DNA of 64,000 nucleotides from Planococcus chinensis (GCF_020071995.1 NZ_JABWTK010000003.1:186001-250000); one strand, 5' to 3'. Counted from the first letter of the stretch, positions 8,937-17,737 are shown. Notes: generated by a model from the letters alone, not told the origin. Made by a program: numbers and translations.

Positions 8937-9884
8937 GTGAATTTGGGCGAAGTAAAAAAAGCACAGCAGCAAATTTCAAGGCTTGTCCATAAGACGCCGG
9001 TTTTAACATCTGGTCTTTTAAACGAACGGACCGGCAATGAAGTTTATTTGAAGGCGGAGCATCTGCAGAAAACCGGTTCGTTTAAAATACGGGGGGCAAC
9101 AAATGCAGTCAAGCAGGCAATTCAGGAAGGCGCGCAATTTATTACAGCTGCCTCTTCCGGCAACCACGGGCAAGCGGTCGCCTATATTGCAGATCAGCTT
9201 GGCGTGCCGGCAACGATTGTGGTGCCGGAAGATGCGAACCGCGCAAAAGTGGCAGCGATCAAAGCCTACAACGGGAAGATTGTTTACTGCGGCTTGACTT
9301 CCGCAGACAGGATTCCAAAAGCCAAGCAGCTGGCAGAAGAAAACGAAGGCGTCTACATCCCGCCATATGACCATCCGCTTGTCATCGCTGGGCAGGGAAC
9401 CATTGGCCTTGAGTTGCTCGAACAAGTGCCGGACATCGAAATCATCGTCGTTCCTGTCGGCGGCGGGGGATTGATCAGCGGCATCCTGACGGCGGTAAAA
9501 GAGCTCAATCCGGATATCCGGGTCATAGGAGTGGAGCCGGAAACGGCCAACGATACGTATTTGTCGCTTGAGAACAAACAAATCACTGCGATTTCCGGAA
9601 CAACGACAATCGCGGACGGCTTGCGGACATCGCAGCCGGGCCAATTGACGTTTCCGATTTTGCAGGAGTTTTTGGATGACCTTGTATTGGTGACAGAAGA
9701 CGAAATCAAAGAAGCTTTTCAATTTACATTGGAGCGCACCAAGCAGCTCATTGAACCCTCGAGTGCGACTGCGCTCGCTGCTGTATTGTCAGGGAAGTTG
9801 GAAGTGAGAGGCAAAAAAATTGGCGTGATTTTATCCGGCGGCAATGTGGATTTAAAGCAGATAGATCAGTTTCTTCCAGAGTGA
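8937..9884 (+). CDS. Threonine ammonia-lyase / serine racemase-like PLP enzyme
   Basis: This 315-residue fold-type II PLP enzyme resembles catabolic threonine dehydratase and serine racemase. The PLP lysine is in GSFKIRGA; SSGNHGQAV binds the phosphate side, VPVGGGGLISG is the glycine-rich phosphate loop, and SGGN lies near the C-terminus. There is no C-terminal ACT regulatory domain, so it is not the long biosynthetic IlvA. The likely reaction is threonine (or serine) to 2-oxo acid plus ammonia. The GTG at 8937 lies 7 bases after GGAGGTG and is preferred over the TTG at 8934, which is too close. A sigma-B-like promoter starts just after its stop. Confidence 0.85.
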   Translation: MNLGEVKKAQQQISRLVHKTPVLTSGLLNERTGNEVYLKAEHLQKTGSFKIRGATNAVKQAIQEGAQFITAASSGNHGQAVAYIADQLGVPATIVVPEDANRAKVAAIKAYNGKIVYCGLTSADRIPKAKQLAEENEGVYIPPYDHPLVIAGQGTIGLELLEQVPDIEIIVVPVGGGGLISGILTAVKELNPDIRVIGVEPETANDTYLSLENKQITAISGTTTIADGLRTSQPGQLTFPILQEFLDDLVLVTEDEIKEAFQFTLERTKQLIEPSSATALAAVLSGKLEVRGKKIGVILSGGNVDLKQIDQFLPE

Positions 9885-9891
9885 AAATCAG

Positions 9892-9916
9892 GTTTAGCCT
9901 CTTCCGGAATGGGAAA
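9892..9916 (+). promoter_or_regulatory. Sigma-B-like promoter before a small hydrophilic gene
   Basis: GTTTAG (9892-9897), 13-base spacer, GGGAAA (9911-9916). Both boxes differ slightly from GTTTAA / GGGTAT. It begins just after the preceding stop codon and lies about 40 bases before the ATG at 9955. Confidence 0.45.
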
Positions 9917-9954
9917 AGATACGTATACTTTAAAACCAGGAAGGAGCGGTAAGA

Positions 9955-10107
9955 ATGGCAGAAGAAAAACAACCGCATGAAAAGCTGGCGGACAAGGAAT
10001 TGAACGTGAAAGCGGCCCAAGAAGTACATCTGCAAGATGATTTTAAAAAAGCAGATAAGGCTGGAGAACAGGCGGACAAGGAAAGTGAAAAATCAGATGA
10101 GAAATAA
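9955..10107 (+). CDS. Small hydrophilic charged protein, 50 residues
   Basis: This open frame encodes 50 residues, almost all charged or polar (many Lys, Glu, Asp), with no cysteine, no membrane segment and a single phenylalanine. AAGGAGCGG lies 6 bases before the ATG, and a terminator follows 8 bases after the stop, so it is a complete one-gene unit. Composition suggests an unstructured or helical stress-type protein; I recognise no family. The sigma-B-like promoter before it and its resemblance in composition to the small protein at 58668 suggest a general stress role, which is inference. Confidence 0.75.
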   Translation: MAEEKQPHEKLADKELNVKAAQEVHLQDDFKKADKAGEQADKESEKSDEK

Positions 10108-10114
10108 GTTAAAA

Positions 10115-10160
10115 TGACCGGCGGATTTGGAAACTATTCAAATCCACCGGTCATTTTTTT
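10115..10160 (+). terminator. Terminator of the 50-residue protein gene
   Basis: GACCGGCGGATTTG pairs with CAAATCCACCGGTC (one mismatch) around a short loop and is followed by seven T. Confidence 0.88.
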
Positions 10161-10203
10161 GGGAAAAGGCAAAATTCCTTTATTCGAATCTTGCATTCTA
10201 GAA

Positions 10204-10219
10204 ATGAAAGCGTTAACAT
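10204..10219 (+). promoter_or_regulatory. CcpA cre site, full consensus
   Basis: ATGAAAGCGTTAACAT matches the Bacillus cre consensus WTGNAARCGNWWWCAW at every position. It lies about 16 bases upstream of the putative -35 of the acyl-CoA operon, so catabolite control of fatty acid use is likely. Confidence 0.75.
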
Positions 10220-10234
10220 AATGTTTAAGTATTC

Positions 10235-10264
10235 TGAACATACCAACTAGTTAGTATGTAGAAT
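10235..10264 (+). promoter_or_regulatory. Probable sigma-A promoter of the acyl-CoA operon
   Basis: TGAACA (10235-10240) and TAGAAT (10259-10264) are 18 bases apart, 25 bases upstream of the first gene's start. The spacer is almost wholly filled by a 20-base palindrome, so a bound repressor would block RNA polymerase. Confidence 0.5.
10239..10258. promoter_or_regulatory. 20-bp palindromic operator, probably for the TetR regulator
   Basis: CATACCAACT and AGTTAGTATG are complementary except at one position, centred on ACTAGT. Its position between -35 and -10 and the TetR gene second in the operon make autoregulation by that TetR the simplest reading. Confidence 0.65.
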
Positions 10265-10288
10265 AGCAATCGGATGGAGGAATGGAAA

Positions 10289-11062
10289 ATGGACGTTATG
10301 GATTTATTCAGGTTGGATGGCAAAACGGCAATTGTAACAGGAGGCGGGCGCGGCTTGGGCGCGCAAATCGCGGAAGGTTTTGCGGAAGCGGGTGCCAATG
10401 TAGTGGTGTGCTCCCGGAAGCTGGAGGCATGTGAAGAAATCAGTGAACAGCTGAAGCAAAAAGGTGTGAAATCCCTGGCTTTAGCTTGTGACGTGACAAA
10501 TCCGGAAGACGTAAAACGTGTCATCCAAAAAACCTTGGAAGAGTTCGGCACAATTGATATTCTCGTCAACAATTCGGGTGCCACATGGGGAGCCCCGGTT
10601 CTCGATATGCCGTTGGAAGCATGGCATAAAGTCATGGAAGTCAACGTCACTGGAACATTTCTGATGAGCCGGGAAGTTGGGGAAACGATGATCCGCCAAA
10701 AAAGCGGGAAAATCATCAACATCGCTTCGGTCGCCGGGCTCGGAGGAATCGACCCGCAGCTGATGGATACAATTGGCTACAATACCAGCAAAGGCGCTGT
10801 TATTACATTCACAAAAGACTTAGCCGCGAAATGGGGCCAGTTCAATATAAACGTCAACGCATTGGCGCCTGGATTCTTCCCGACGAAAATGTCGAAAGTG
10901 CTCATTGAACAAGGCCGGGACCGGTTCCTTGAACAAACGCCATTAAAGCGTTTTGGAACAGATGAAGACTTGAAAGGCGCCGCCTTGTTCCTGGCATCCA
11001 AAGCGTCGGATTATGTGACAGGAGATGTCGTCATTGTGGACGGCGGGATGCACGCTATTTAA
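10289..11062 (+). CDS. SDR family oxidoreductase (3-oxoacyl reductase-like)
   Basis: A 257-residue classical short-chain dehydrogenase. The NAD(P) motif is VTGGGRGLG, NNSG follows at the fourth strand, and the catalytic Ser (NIASVAG), Tyr and Lys (GYNTSKGA) are present. It ends with VDGGMHAI, as in FabG/gluconate-dehydrogenase relatives. The ATG at 10289 lies 8 bases after GGAGG; an earlier ATG at 10274 overlaps that ribosome site and is rejected. First gene of a ten-gene acyl-CoA catabolic operon, so a 3-hydroxyacyl or alcohol substrate within that pathway is likely. Exact substrate is unknown. Confidence 0.88.
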   Translation: MDVMDLFRLDGKTAIVTGGGRGLGAQIAEGFAEAGANVVVCSRKLEACEEISEQLKQKGVKSLALACDVTNPEDVKRVIQKTLEEFGTIDILVNNSGATWGAPVLDMPLEAWHKVMEVNVTGTFLMSREVGETMIRQKSGKIINIASVAGLGGIDPQLMDTIGYNTSKGAVITFTKDLAAKWGQFNINVNALAPGFFPTKMSKVLIEQGRDRFLEQTPLKRFGTDEDLKGAALFLASKASDYVTGDVVIVDGGMHAI

Positions 11063-11213
11063 AGCGGGATCAAGAGAAGCTTCAGCCAGCGCAGTTTTGC
11101 CGCACCGGCTGTTAGTTGAACCAACCGGACTTTTGCGGTCAGTTGATTTTGGCTTGTTAAAGCGAAAATCCTGCTGACCATCAAAGCGGGATAAAGAATA
11201 GCGGGGAATTGGC

Positions 11214-11771
11214 ATGAAAGCAAAAATCAAGCAGCAAAGCATTAGCCTATTCGAACAAAAAGGTTTTAGCGGAACTTCTATCCAGGATATTGTCGAAGCG
11301 CTCGGCGTCACAAAAGGAACTTTCTATTATTACTTTCCAAGCAAAGAACAGCTGTTGATGGACATCCATTCCAACTATATCGATGACTTGCTTGAAAGGC
11401 AGAAAGGCATTCAGGAAACGGTTTCGGGCAATCAGCAGAAACTACAGGCGATTGTGGAGCTGCTGATTGGCGATATTCAGGACCACGGTCCGAGCGGGCG
11501 GGTATTTTTCAGGGAAATGCGGCACCTGACTCCTGAAAATTCCAAGGAAGTTAAAAGAAAGCGGGAGCAATTCCGCTTGAATATCGAAAAGCTCATCTCG
11601 GATGGCATTAAAGCAGGGGAGTTCCGCAGTGATTTGCCGCCTGGCATGGTGGCTTTTGCTGTCCTCGGAGTAACGAACTGGAGTTACCAGTGGTTCAATC
11701 CGACGGGAGGCATAACCGCAAAGCAATTAGCGAAGATTTACAGCGATATGATTTTAAACGGCATCACTTAA
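11214..11771 (+). CDS. TetR family transcriptional regulator of the acyl-CoA operon
   Basis: This 185-residue protein has an N-terminal TetR helix-turn-helix (GTSIQDIVEALGVTKGTFYYYF, residues about 20-42) and a helical ligand-binding C-terminal domain. Such regulators of fatty-acid operons (FadR, LiuR, PaaR types) release DNA on binding acyl-CoA or a pathway intermediate. It lies 151 bases after the SDR gene and 18 before the next gene, inside the operon it probably controls through the palindrome at 10239-10258. The 151-base gap has no clear terminator; a weak CCGG-flanked inverted repeat is visible. The ligand is inferred from context only. Confidence 0.9.
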   Translation: MKAKIKQQSISLFEQKGFSGTSIQDIVEALGVTKGTFYYYFPSKEQLLMDIHSNYIDDLLERQKGIQETVSGNQQKLQAIVELLIGDIQDHGPSGRVFFREMRHLTPENSKEVKRKREQFRLNIEKLISDGIKAGEFRSDLPPGMVAFAVLGVTNWSYQWFNPTGGITAKQLAKIYSDMILNGIT

Positions 11772-11789
11772 TCTAGGAGGCGAACAGCA

Positions 11790-12677
11790 GTGAACGACTT
11801 TCCAATTCAGAAAATGGCAGTAATCGGAGCAGGGCAAATGGGGCATCAGATTGCTATGCTCGGTGCACTTGGCGGCATCCATACGGCACTTTACGATGTG
11901 GATAAAGAAGCGCTTGCTAAAGCACAAAGCAGCTTGGAAATGCTGATGGACCAGTGGGTAGTGAAAAAGAAAATTACCGATATGGAGAAAACGGCGGCGT
12001 TCAATTTGCTGCAGTTTACGAGTGATTTGGAAAAGGCGGCAGGTGATGCTGATTATGTAATTGAAGCGGTCGTGGAGAAGTTGGATGTAAAGCGTGAGAT
12101 TTTTAGGAAATTGGACAAGATCACACCGCAGCATACCATTCTTGCGACGAACAGCTCGACCATCGTCAATTCGCTTCTCGCAGAAGTGACCAGCCGTCCT
12201 GAAAAAGTATGCAATATGCATTTCTTTTTTCCGCCGCTTGTGATGGACTGCGTCGAGGTGGTCATGAGTGAACAGACGTCAGAAGAAACCGCGCAAATTT
12301 CCTTGGAATTATGCCAGCGGATCAACCGCACCGGCTTATTGCTGCGAAAAGAAATTTCAGGCTTTGTTGCCAACCGGATTTTAGGCGCCTTGCAAAAAGA
12401 AGCGATGCATCTATACGAAGAAGGCGTCGCGGATTACAAAGAAATTGATTTGATTGTCAAAAAAGCGCTCCGGCATCCAATTGGGCCGTTTGAATTGATG
12501 GATTTATCCGGAATCGATGTAGCGTATTATGTGATGCAGCAACAGTATGCAGAAACCGGTGATCCGAAGGACAAGCCTTCCTCAGCCATTGAAGAAAAAG
12601 TGAAGGCAGGGGAATTGGGACGAAAAACCGGGAAAGGTTTTTATGACTATCCAAAAAAAGAGGTGAAAACGCCATGA
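11790..12677 (+). CDS. 3-hydroxyacyl-CoA dehydrogenase
   Basis: This 295-residue enzyme oxidises 3-hydroxyacyl-CoA to 3-oxoacyl-CoA with NAD. It has the Rossmann motif VIGAGQMGHQIA, the catalytic His in HFFFPPLVMDCVEVV, and a C-terminal helical 3HCDH domain with NRILGALQKEA and HPIGPFELMDLSGID. It is a stand-alone short form, not a fused FadB/FadN multifunctional protein. The GTG start at 11790 follows TAGGAGGCG. Its stop overlaps the next ATG by 4 bp, indicating translational coupling to enoyl-CoA hydratase, the preceding beta-oxidation step. Confidence 0.93.
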   Translation: MNDFPIQKMAVIGAGQMGHQIAMLGALGGIHTALYDVDKEALAKAQSSLEMLMDQWVVKKKITDMEKTAAFNLLQFTSDLEKAAGDADYVIEAVVEKLDVKREIFRKLDKITPQHTILATNSSTIVNSLLAEVTSRPEKVCNMHFFFPPLVMDCVEVVMSEQTSEETAQISLELCQRINRTGLLLRKEISGFVANRILGALQKEAMHLYEEGVADYKEIDLIVKKALRHPIGPFELMDLSGIDVAYYVMQQQYAETGDPKDKPSSAIEEKVKAGELGRKTGKGFYDYPKKEVKTP

Positions 12678-13453
12678 CAGCAGTATTGAATGTAGAAAAA
12701 ACGGATGGCTATGCGGTAGTGACCATCAACAATCCGCCAATGAACGTCATCAGCAATCAAGTATTCAAGGAACTGGATAGAGTGTTCGGCGAATTGGGAA
12801 CAGAGCCTGAAGTGAATGCAGTCATTGTGACGGGGCAAGGAAGCAAAATTTTTGCGGCGGGGGCCGACATCAAAGAGTTTCCTCAATTGATCGGCCAAGG
12901 GGGCCTGAAAGAGAAATTCCTGGAAACTCACGCCATTTTAAATCGAATCGACCGCTTTGAAAAACCGGTCATTGCCATGCTGAACGGGCTGACTTTTGGC
13001 GGAGGCTGTGAAGTGGCGCTGTGCTGCGATATCCGGATTGCGGAAGAACACGCCCAGATTGGCTTGCCTGAAATTACGCTTGGCCTGTTTCCTGGAGGCG
13101 GCGGTACACAGCGCTTGCCGCGCCTTGTAGGGGAAGCAAAAGCGAAAGAGCTGATGTTTACCGGTGAAGCGGTCACAGCAACCGAAGCCGAACGCATCGG
13201 TCTGGTCAATAAAGTAACGGCCAGCGGAGAAGGAATGGAAGCGGCACGGAAAATGGCGAAGCGGATTGCCCGATTCTCGCTGCCGGCTTTGTCCCGCATC
13301 AAAAAAGCAGTGGATGAAGGACTGGAATTGCCGCTTGAACGTGGCACTGACCTTGAAGCAGGCTTATTCGAAGAAGTGTTCCAAACAGAAGATGTACAGG
13401 AAGGTGTAAAAGCCTTTATCGAAAAAAGAAAACCGGCATTCCAAAACAAGTAA
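12674..13453 (+). CDS. Enoyl-CoA hydratase
   Basis: A 259-residue crotonase-family enzyme hydrating 2-enoyl-CoA to 3-hydroxyacyl-CoA. The oxyanion-hole segments are KIFAAGADIKEF and NGLTFGGGCEVALCCDI, and the two catalytic glutamates are present in GGGCEVAL and LPEITLGLFPGGGGTQRL. It overlaps the 3-hydroxyacyl-CoA dehydrogenase gene by 4 bp and precedes the thioesterase gene by 13 bases. Hydratase activity is more likely than isomerase because both Glu are kept. Confidence 0.93.
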   Translation: MTAVLNVEKTDGYAVVTINNPPMNVISNQVFKELDRVFGELGTEPEVNAVIVTGQGSKIFAAGADIKEFPQLIGQGGLKEKFLETHAILNRIDRFEKPVIAMLNGLTFGGGCEVALCCDIRIAEEHAQIGLPEITLGLFPGGGGTQRLPRLVGEAKAKELMFTGEAVTATEAERIGLVNKVTASGEGMEAARKMAKRIARFSLPALSRIKKAVDEGLELPLERGTDLEAGLFEEVFQTEDVQEGVKAFIEKRKPAFQNK

Positions 13454-13466
13454 GGGGCGAAAACCG

Positions 13467-13871
13467 ATGGCGCATGAGATTACAGTAAAAGTCCGTTTTA
13501 GTGAAACCGACGCGTTGGGGCATGTCAGCAATATCAGTTATTTCATCTATTTGGAAGAAGCGCGGATCGAGTTTTTCCGGGAACTGGGGCTTGAAATGGA
13601 TATTGATAAATGGAGCGTCATTATGATATCTGCGAATTGTGTGTTTTACAAACAAGCTTATTTTGATCAGCGTTTGAAAATCACTTCCTATGTGGCGAAA
13701 ATCGGCAATTCCAGTTTCAAAATAGGCCACCGGATCACCGATGAAAATAGCGGCGAGCTGATCGCGGAAGGCGATGCGGGAGCGGTTTATTTCGATTTCT
13801 CTTCCCAGAAAAGTGAACGGATTCCAGACGGCATCCGGGCGAAACTCGAGATGCATAAGGAAGAGGTGTGA
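13467..13871 (+). CDS. Hot-dog acyl-CoA thioesterase (4HBT family)
   Basis: This 134-residue single hot-dog domain has the family motif RFSETDALGHVSNISYFIYLE with the catalytic aspartate and GHVSN turn, like YbgC/YneP-type thioesterases. It should hydrolyse an acyl-CoA intermediate, perhaps to recycle CoA or remove dead-end products. It lies inside the operon, 13 bases after enoyl-CoA hydratase and 3 before the kinase gene, with a GGGGCG ribosome region. The chain-length specificity is not visible. Confidence 0.88.
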   Translation: MAHEITVKVRFSETDALGHVSNISYFIYLEEARIEFFRELGLEMDIDKWSVIMISANCVFYKQAYFDQRLKITSYVAKIGNSSFKIGHRITDENSGELIAEGDAGAVYFDFSSQKSERIPDGIRAKLEMHKEEV

Positions 13872-13874
13872 GCG

Positions 13875-14942
13875 ATGGTCGGGAAAACAAGTGACACGAT
13901 CCCTGTCCGTTCCGGAGAAGAGCTTGATGAAGCCAAGCTTGTCCAGTTCTTAAAAGAGAATATCGAAGGACTGCCTGAAGGGCCGCTTGAAATCCGTCAG
14001 TTTGGCGCAGGGCACTCGAATTTGACTTATGCATTGACCATAAGAGATTGGGAAGCGGTGTTGAGGCGTCCGCCGCTCGGGCCGGTAGCGCCGAAAGCCC
14101 ATGACATGGAACGGGAATTCAATATCTTATCGACGCTTTATCCGGTTTTTCCGGCAGCGCCAAAACCTTTTGTTTTTTGCTACGATGAGTCCATCATTGG
14201 CAGCCGCTTTTTCATCATGGAACGGCGCCGCGGCGTAGTCATTGATTCTGAATTTCCGCAAGGCATTGAACCGACTGAAGAACTGGGGCGCAGGATATCC
14301 GAATTGATGGTGGATACACTGGTCGACCTGCACGCCATCGACTATACCAAGACAGCGCTGGCGGATATGGCGAAGCCGGAAGGGTTTATGGAACGCCAAG
14401 TCCATGGCTGGATCGGACGCTATGAACGCTCGAAAACAGATGACATTCCTGAAGTGGATGAACTCGCAGAATGGATGCGCACGCACATACCGGATTCTCA
14501 GGAGCCGTCCATCATCCATTATGATTTCAAGCTCAACAATTCAATGTTTTCAGCAGATTTTTCGGAGCTCACGGGCCTTTTCGATTGGGAAATGACAACG
14601 GTTGGCGATCCGTTGGCCGATTTGGGAGCAGCGATGAGCTACTGGATTCAAGCCGATGATCCGGAGCTCTTGAAAACGGCTTTTGGAAAGGCTCCTGTAA
14701 CGGTAGGGAAAGGGTTTTATACGAGGAAAGAATTTATCGCACGCTATGCGGAGAAAAGTGGAAGGGATGTCTCAACAATCGACTTCTACTTGACCTTTGC
14801 TTATTTCAAATTGGCGGTCATTTGCCAGCAGATTTACTACCGCTATGCAAAGGGGCAAACAAAAGATGCCCGCTTTGCCCATTTTGGGGAGTTTACCAAA
14901 AGCCTGATCCAGTATGCATTGGTGACAGCGAAGAAAAAGTAA
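13875..14942 (+). CDS. APH-like phosphotransferase (ACAD10/11-type kinase)
   Basis: A 355-residue aminoglycoside-phosphotransferase-fold kinase. The catalytic loop IIHYDFKLNNSMF and the metal-binding aspartate in LFDWEMTTVGDPLADLG are intact. Such kinases occur beside acyl-CoA dehydrogenases and, in eukaryotic ACAD10/11, are fused to them; there they phosphorylate 4-hydroxyacyl-CoAs for removal. The same role in 4-hydroxy acid breakdown is a reasonable inference here because the next gene is an acyl-CoA dehydrogenase. Antibiotic resistance is not suggested by the context. It lies 3 bases after the thioesterase stop and 14 before the dehydrogenase. Confidence 0.85.
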   Translation: MVGKTSDTIPVRSGEELDEAKLVQFLKENIEGLPEGPLEIRQFGAGHSNLTYALTIRDWEAVLRRPPLGPVAPKAHDMEREFNILSTLYPVFPAAPKPFVFCYDESIIGSRFFIMERRRGVVIDSEFPQGIEPTEELGRRISELMVDTLVDLHAIDYTKTALADMAKPEGFMERQVHGWIGRYERSKTDDIPEVDELAEWMRTHIPDSQEPSIIHYDFKLNNSMFSADFSELTGLFDWEMTTVGDPLADLGAAMSYWIQADDPELLKTAFGKAPVTVGKGFYTRKEFIARYAEKSGRDVSTIDFYLTFAYFKLAVICQQIYYRYAKGQTKDARFAHFGEFTKSLIQYALVTAKKK

Positions 14943-14956
14943 AGGGATGAAACGAG

Positions 14957-16729
14957 ATGGAACCTAAAACCTTAATGTACCGGGGCGGCAGCTTTTTATA
15001 TGAAGAAACCGACGCAGCGAATATCTTTACACCGGAAGATTTTACAGAAGAGCATAAACTGATCGGCAAAACGGCCAAGCGCTTTATGGAAAGCGAAGTG
15101 CGGCCGAATAATGAGGCGATTGAGAGCCAAGATTTTGTCCTGGTGAAGGAGTTGCTTGAAAAAGCAGGTGATCTTGGGCTTCTTGCGCACAGCATCCCGG
15201 AAGCATATGGGGGGCTCGGCCTCGACAAAATCAGCAAAGGCATTGTCGGGGAAGCTTTGGGGCCTGCTGGCAGCTACAGCGTCGCGCAGTCCAATCACAC
15301 CTGCATCGCGACTTTGCCGATCACTTATTTCGGGACGGCCGAACAAAAAGAGAAGTATTTGCCGAAACTGGCATCCGGAGAATTTATAGGCGCTTATTGC
15401 TTAACCGAACCGAACGCAGGGTCGGATGCTTTGGCAGCGGAAACAACTGCGAAACTGAACAGTGCAGGAACGCATTACATATTGAATGGCACGAAGATGT
15501 TCATTACGAATGCGGCCTTTTCGGATACGTTTATCGTCTATGCAAAAGTGGATGGTACAGCCTTTACGGCATTTATCGTGGAAAAAGGATTTCCCGGATT
15601 GATGCTTGGAGCGGAAGAACAGAAAATGGGCATTAAAGGCTCTTCTACCCGGGCCGTCATTTTTGAAGACTGCGAAGTCCCGGTTGAAAATCTTCTCGGA
15701 GAAATTGGCAAAGGCCATGTCATTGCTTTGAACGTATTGAACCTTGGCCGCTACAATTTAGGCTCTGCAACAATGGGTGCTGCGAAATACGGCCTTGAAC
15801 TGGCAGTGAAGTATGCAAAAGAACGGCGCCAGTTTGGCAAAGCCATTGCCGACTTTACCGCCACCCAGGAAAAAATCGCCGATATGGCGCTTCGTATCTA
15901 TGCATCGGAGTCGCTGCAATACCGGACAGCCGGCTATTTGGAAAAAGCGCTTGCCGGTCTTTACGATGCGGAAGATTCAGGTCTTGTGGCGAAGCGGATG
16001 ATGGAGTATGCCACTGAATGCGCGGTGTGCAAAGTATACGGCTCGGAAACACTTGATTTCACTGTTGACGAGGCACTGCAATTGCACGGAGGCTATGGTT
16101 TTATCAAGGAATACAAAATTGAGCAGATGTACCGCGACTCGCGCATCAACCGGATTTTTGAAGGCACCAATGAAGTCAACCGCCTGATTGTTCCAGGCAA
16201 CCTGCTGAAAGCAGCGGCTAAAGGCCAAGCACCGCTCACGGAAGCTGTCGAACGGGCGATTTTGGAAATCAGATCACCGGAAGTGGAATCGATCGGTCCC
16301 ATTTCCCGGGAAATAGAAGCGGTCCGTGCCATGCGACGGGTATTCCTGTTATGCGCCGGACTTGCCTACAAAAATTACGGAGCAGCACTCAGCGAAGAAC
16401 AGGAAACCTTGATGAAGCTGGCGGATATCGGCATCGCTTTGTTTGCGGTGGAGTCTGCGGTATTGCGCACTGCCAAAGCCATTGAATCACAAGGCAAGGA
16501 CGCTGCAGCTTTTAAAATCGAACTGGCAAAAGTGCTGGTCGACGATGCGTTGCTGGAAGTGGAAATGTCAGCACGGAAACTGTTGCAGGGTGCAGCTTCT
16601 GAAAAAGGGCTGCACGATAACGTTCGGGCTGTGGCAAGTGAATTGAGCCGGCTGCAGCGGGCAGGCGGAAAAGCCTCGAAACGGGCAATTGCGAAGAAAA
16701 TTTTGGCAGCAGAACAATACATTTCATAG
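14957..16729 (+). CDS. Acyl-CoA dehydrogenase, long form (590 residues)
   Basis: This flavoprotein catalyses the first beta-oxidation step, acyl-CoA to trans-2-enoyl-CoA. Signatures are YCLTEPNAGSDA, GTKMFITNA and YRDSRINRIFEGTNEVNRL, the last with the catalytic glutamate. At 590 residues it has an extra C-terminal helical region of about 180 residues compared with short/medium-chain enzymes, as in Bacillus FadE and mitochondrial VLCAD, which points to long-chain substrates and perhaps membrane association. It follows a GGGATG ribosome region and is followed 11 bases later by the MDR gene. Electrons would pass to ETF, which is not encoded in this window. Confidence 0.93.
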   Translation: MEPKTLMYRGGSFLYEETDAANIFTPEDFTEEHKLIGKTAKRFMESEVRPNNEAIESQDFVLVKELLEKAGDLGLLAHSIPEAYGGLGLDKISKGIVGEALGPAGSYSVAQSNHTCIATLPITYFGTAEQKEKYLPKLASGEFIGAYCLTEPNAGSDALAAETTAKLNSAGTHYILNGTKMFITNAAFSDTFIVYAKVDGTAFTAFIVEKGFPGLMLGAEEQKMGIKGSSTRAVIFEDCEVPVENLLGEIGKGHVIALNVLNLGRYNLGSATMGAAKYGLELAVKYAKERRQFGKAIADFTATQEKIADMALRIYASESLQYRTAGYLEKALAGLYDAEDSGLVAKRMMEYATECAVCKVYGSETLDFTVDEALQLHGGYGFIKEYKIEQMYRDSRINRIFEGTNEVNRLIVPGNLLKAAAKGQAPLTEAVERAILEIRSPEVESIGPISREIEAVRAMRRVFLLCAGLAYKNYGAALSEEQETLMKLADIGIALFAVESAVLRTAKAIESQGKDAAAFKIELAKVLVDDALLEVEMSARKLLQGAASEKGLHDNVRAVASELSRLQRAGGKASKRAIAKKILAAEQYIS

Positions 16730-16740
16730 GGGGAAAAAGG

Positions 16741-17715
16741 ATGAAAGTCATTAAATTCGAGCAATTCGGAGGACCGGAAGTGCTGCAATGGACGGATGAG
16801 GAGAAACCGGCACCCGCTGAAAACGAAGTATTGATTGAAATCAAGGCAAGCGGCGTTAATTACGCCGACACAGCTAGACGCGAAGGCCAGTATGTAGTGC
16901 CGACAAAGTTGCCTTACGTACCGGGAGCTGAAGTGGCGGGTGTCATTGCGGAAACCGGAAGCGGCGTGAAGCGGTTCCAAAAAGGGGACCGGGTGGTCGC
17001 GTTGATCGAATCGAACGGCTATGCCGAATACGTGGCAGTGGACGAACGGGTTTTAACACCTGTTCCGGACGGTGTGGACTTTGAGCAAGCGGTTGCTCTG
17101 CCGCTGCAGGGCTTGAGTGCCTACCATATTCTGAAAACCATGGGGCGCCTAGAGCCGGGTGAAAGTGTATTGATCCATGCGGCTGCCGGCGGGGTCGGAC
17201 AGATTGCAGTTCAGTTGGCGAAATTGTTCGGTGCCGGCAAGATTATTGCGACAGCAAGCACGGACGAAAAACTGGCACATGCCAAATCAATGGGTGCCAC
17301 GCATCTGGTGAACTATACAGAAGAGGGCTGGGTAGACAAAGTGAAGGAAATCACGGAAGGCAAAGGGGTGGACGTTGCCCTTGAAATGGTCGGCGGCGAA
17401 GTGTTTAACCAGACGGTGAAATGCCTGGCTCCATTCGGCCGTTTAGTGATTTTTGGTGCGGCGAGCGGCAAGCAGGCTACATTCAACCCTGGCCAATTGA
17501 TGCGGAAGAATCAATCCGTTATCGGCTTTTTCCTGCCGCAGATCATGCGCAAGCCGGAATTGTTCCAAAGCAGCTTCAAAGAATTGCTGGGCTATATGGC
17601 AAGCGGCGACTTGAAGCTGACAATCGGCGGAACCTATCCGTTGGAAGAAGCGGCCGAAGTGCATCGCTTACTGCAAGGCAGAAAAACCATCGGAAAACTG
17701 GTGTTGAAACCGTAA
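16741..17715 (+). CDS. Quinone oxidoreductase-like MDR family protein
   Basis: This 324-residue medium-chain dehydrogenase/reductase lacks the zinc-ligand pattern of alcohol dehydrogenases and resembles NADPH:quinone oxidoreductase (QorA type). It has the nucleotide fold HAAAGGVGQIAVQLAK at about 145-160 and the YVPGAEVAGVI substrate-domain segment. It starts at an ATG after GGGGGAAAAAGG. In operon context it may reduce an enal or enoyl intermediate rather than a quinone. A second MDR gene of different type lies at 22751. Confidence 0.88.
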   Translation: MKVIKFEQFGGPEVLQWTDEEKPAPAENEVLIEIKASGVNYADTARREGQYVVPTKLPYVPGAEVAGVIAETGSGVKRFQKGDRVVALIESNGYAEYVAVDERVLTPVPDGVDFEQAVALPLQGLSAYHILKTMGRLEPGESVLIHAAAGGVGQIAVQLAKLFGAGKIIATASTDEKLAHAKSMGATHLVNYTEEGWVDKVKEITEGKGVDVALEMVGGEVFNQTVKCLAPFGRLVIFGAASGKQATFNPGQLMRKNQSVIGFFLPQIMRKPELFQSSFKELLGYMASGDLKLTIGGTYPLEEAAEVHRLLQGRKTIGKLVLKP

Positions 17716-17737
17716 CTTTTCGGAAAGAAGGGATTGT

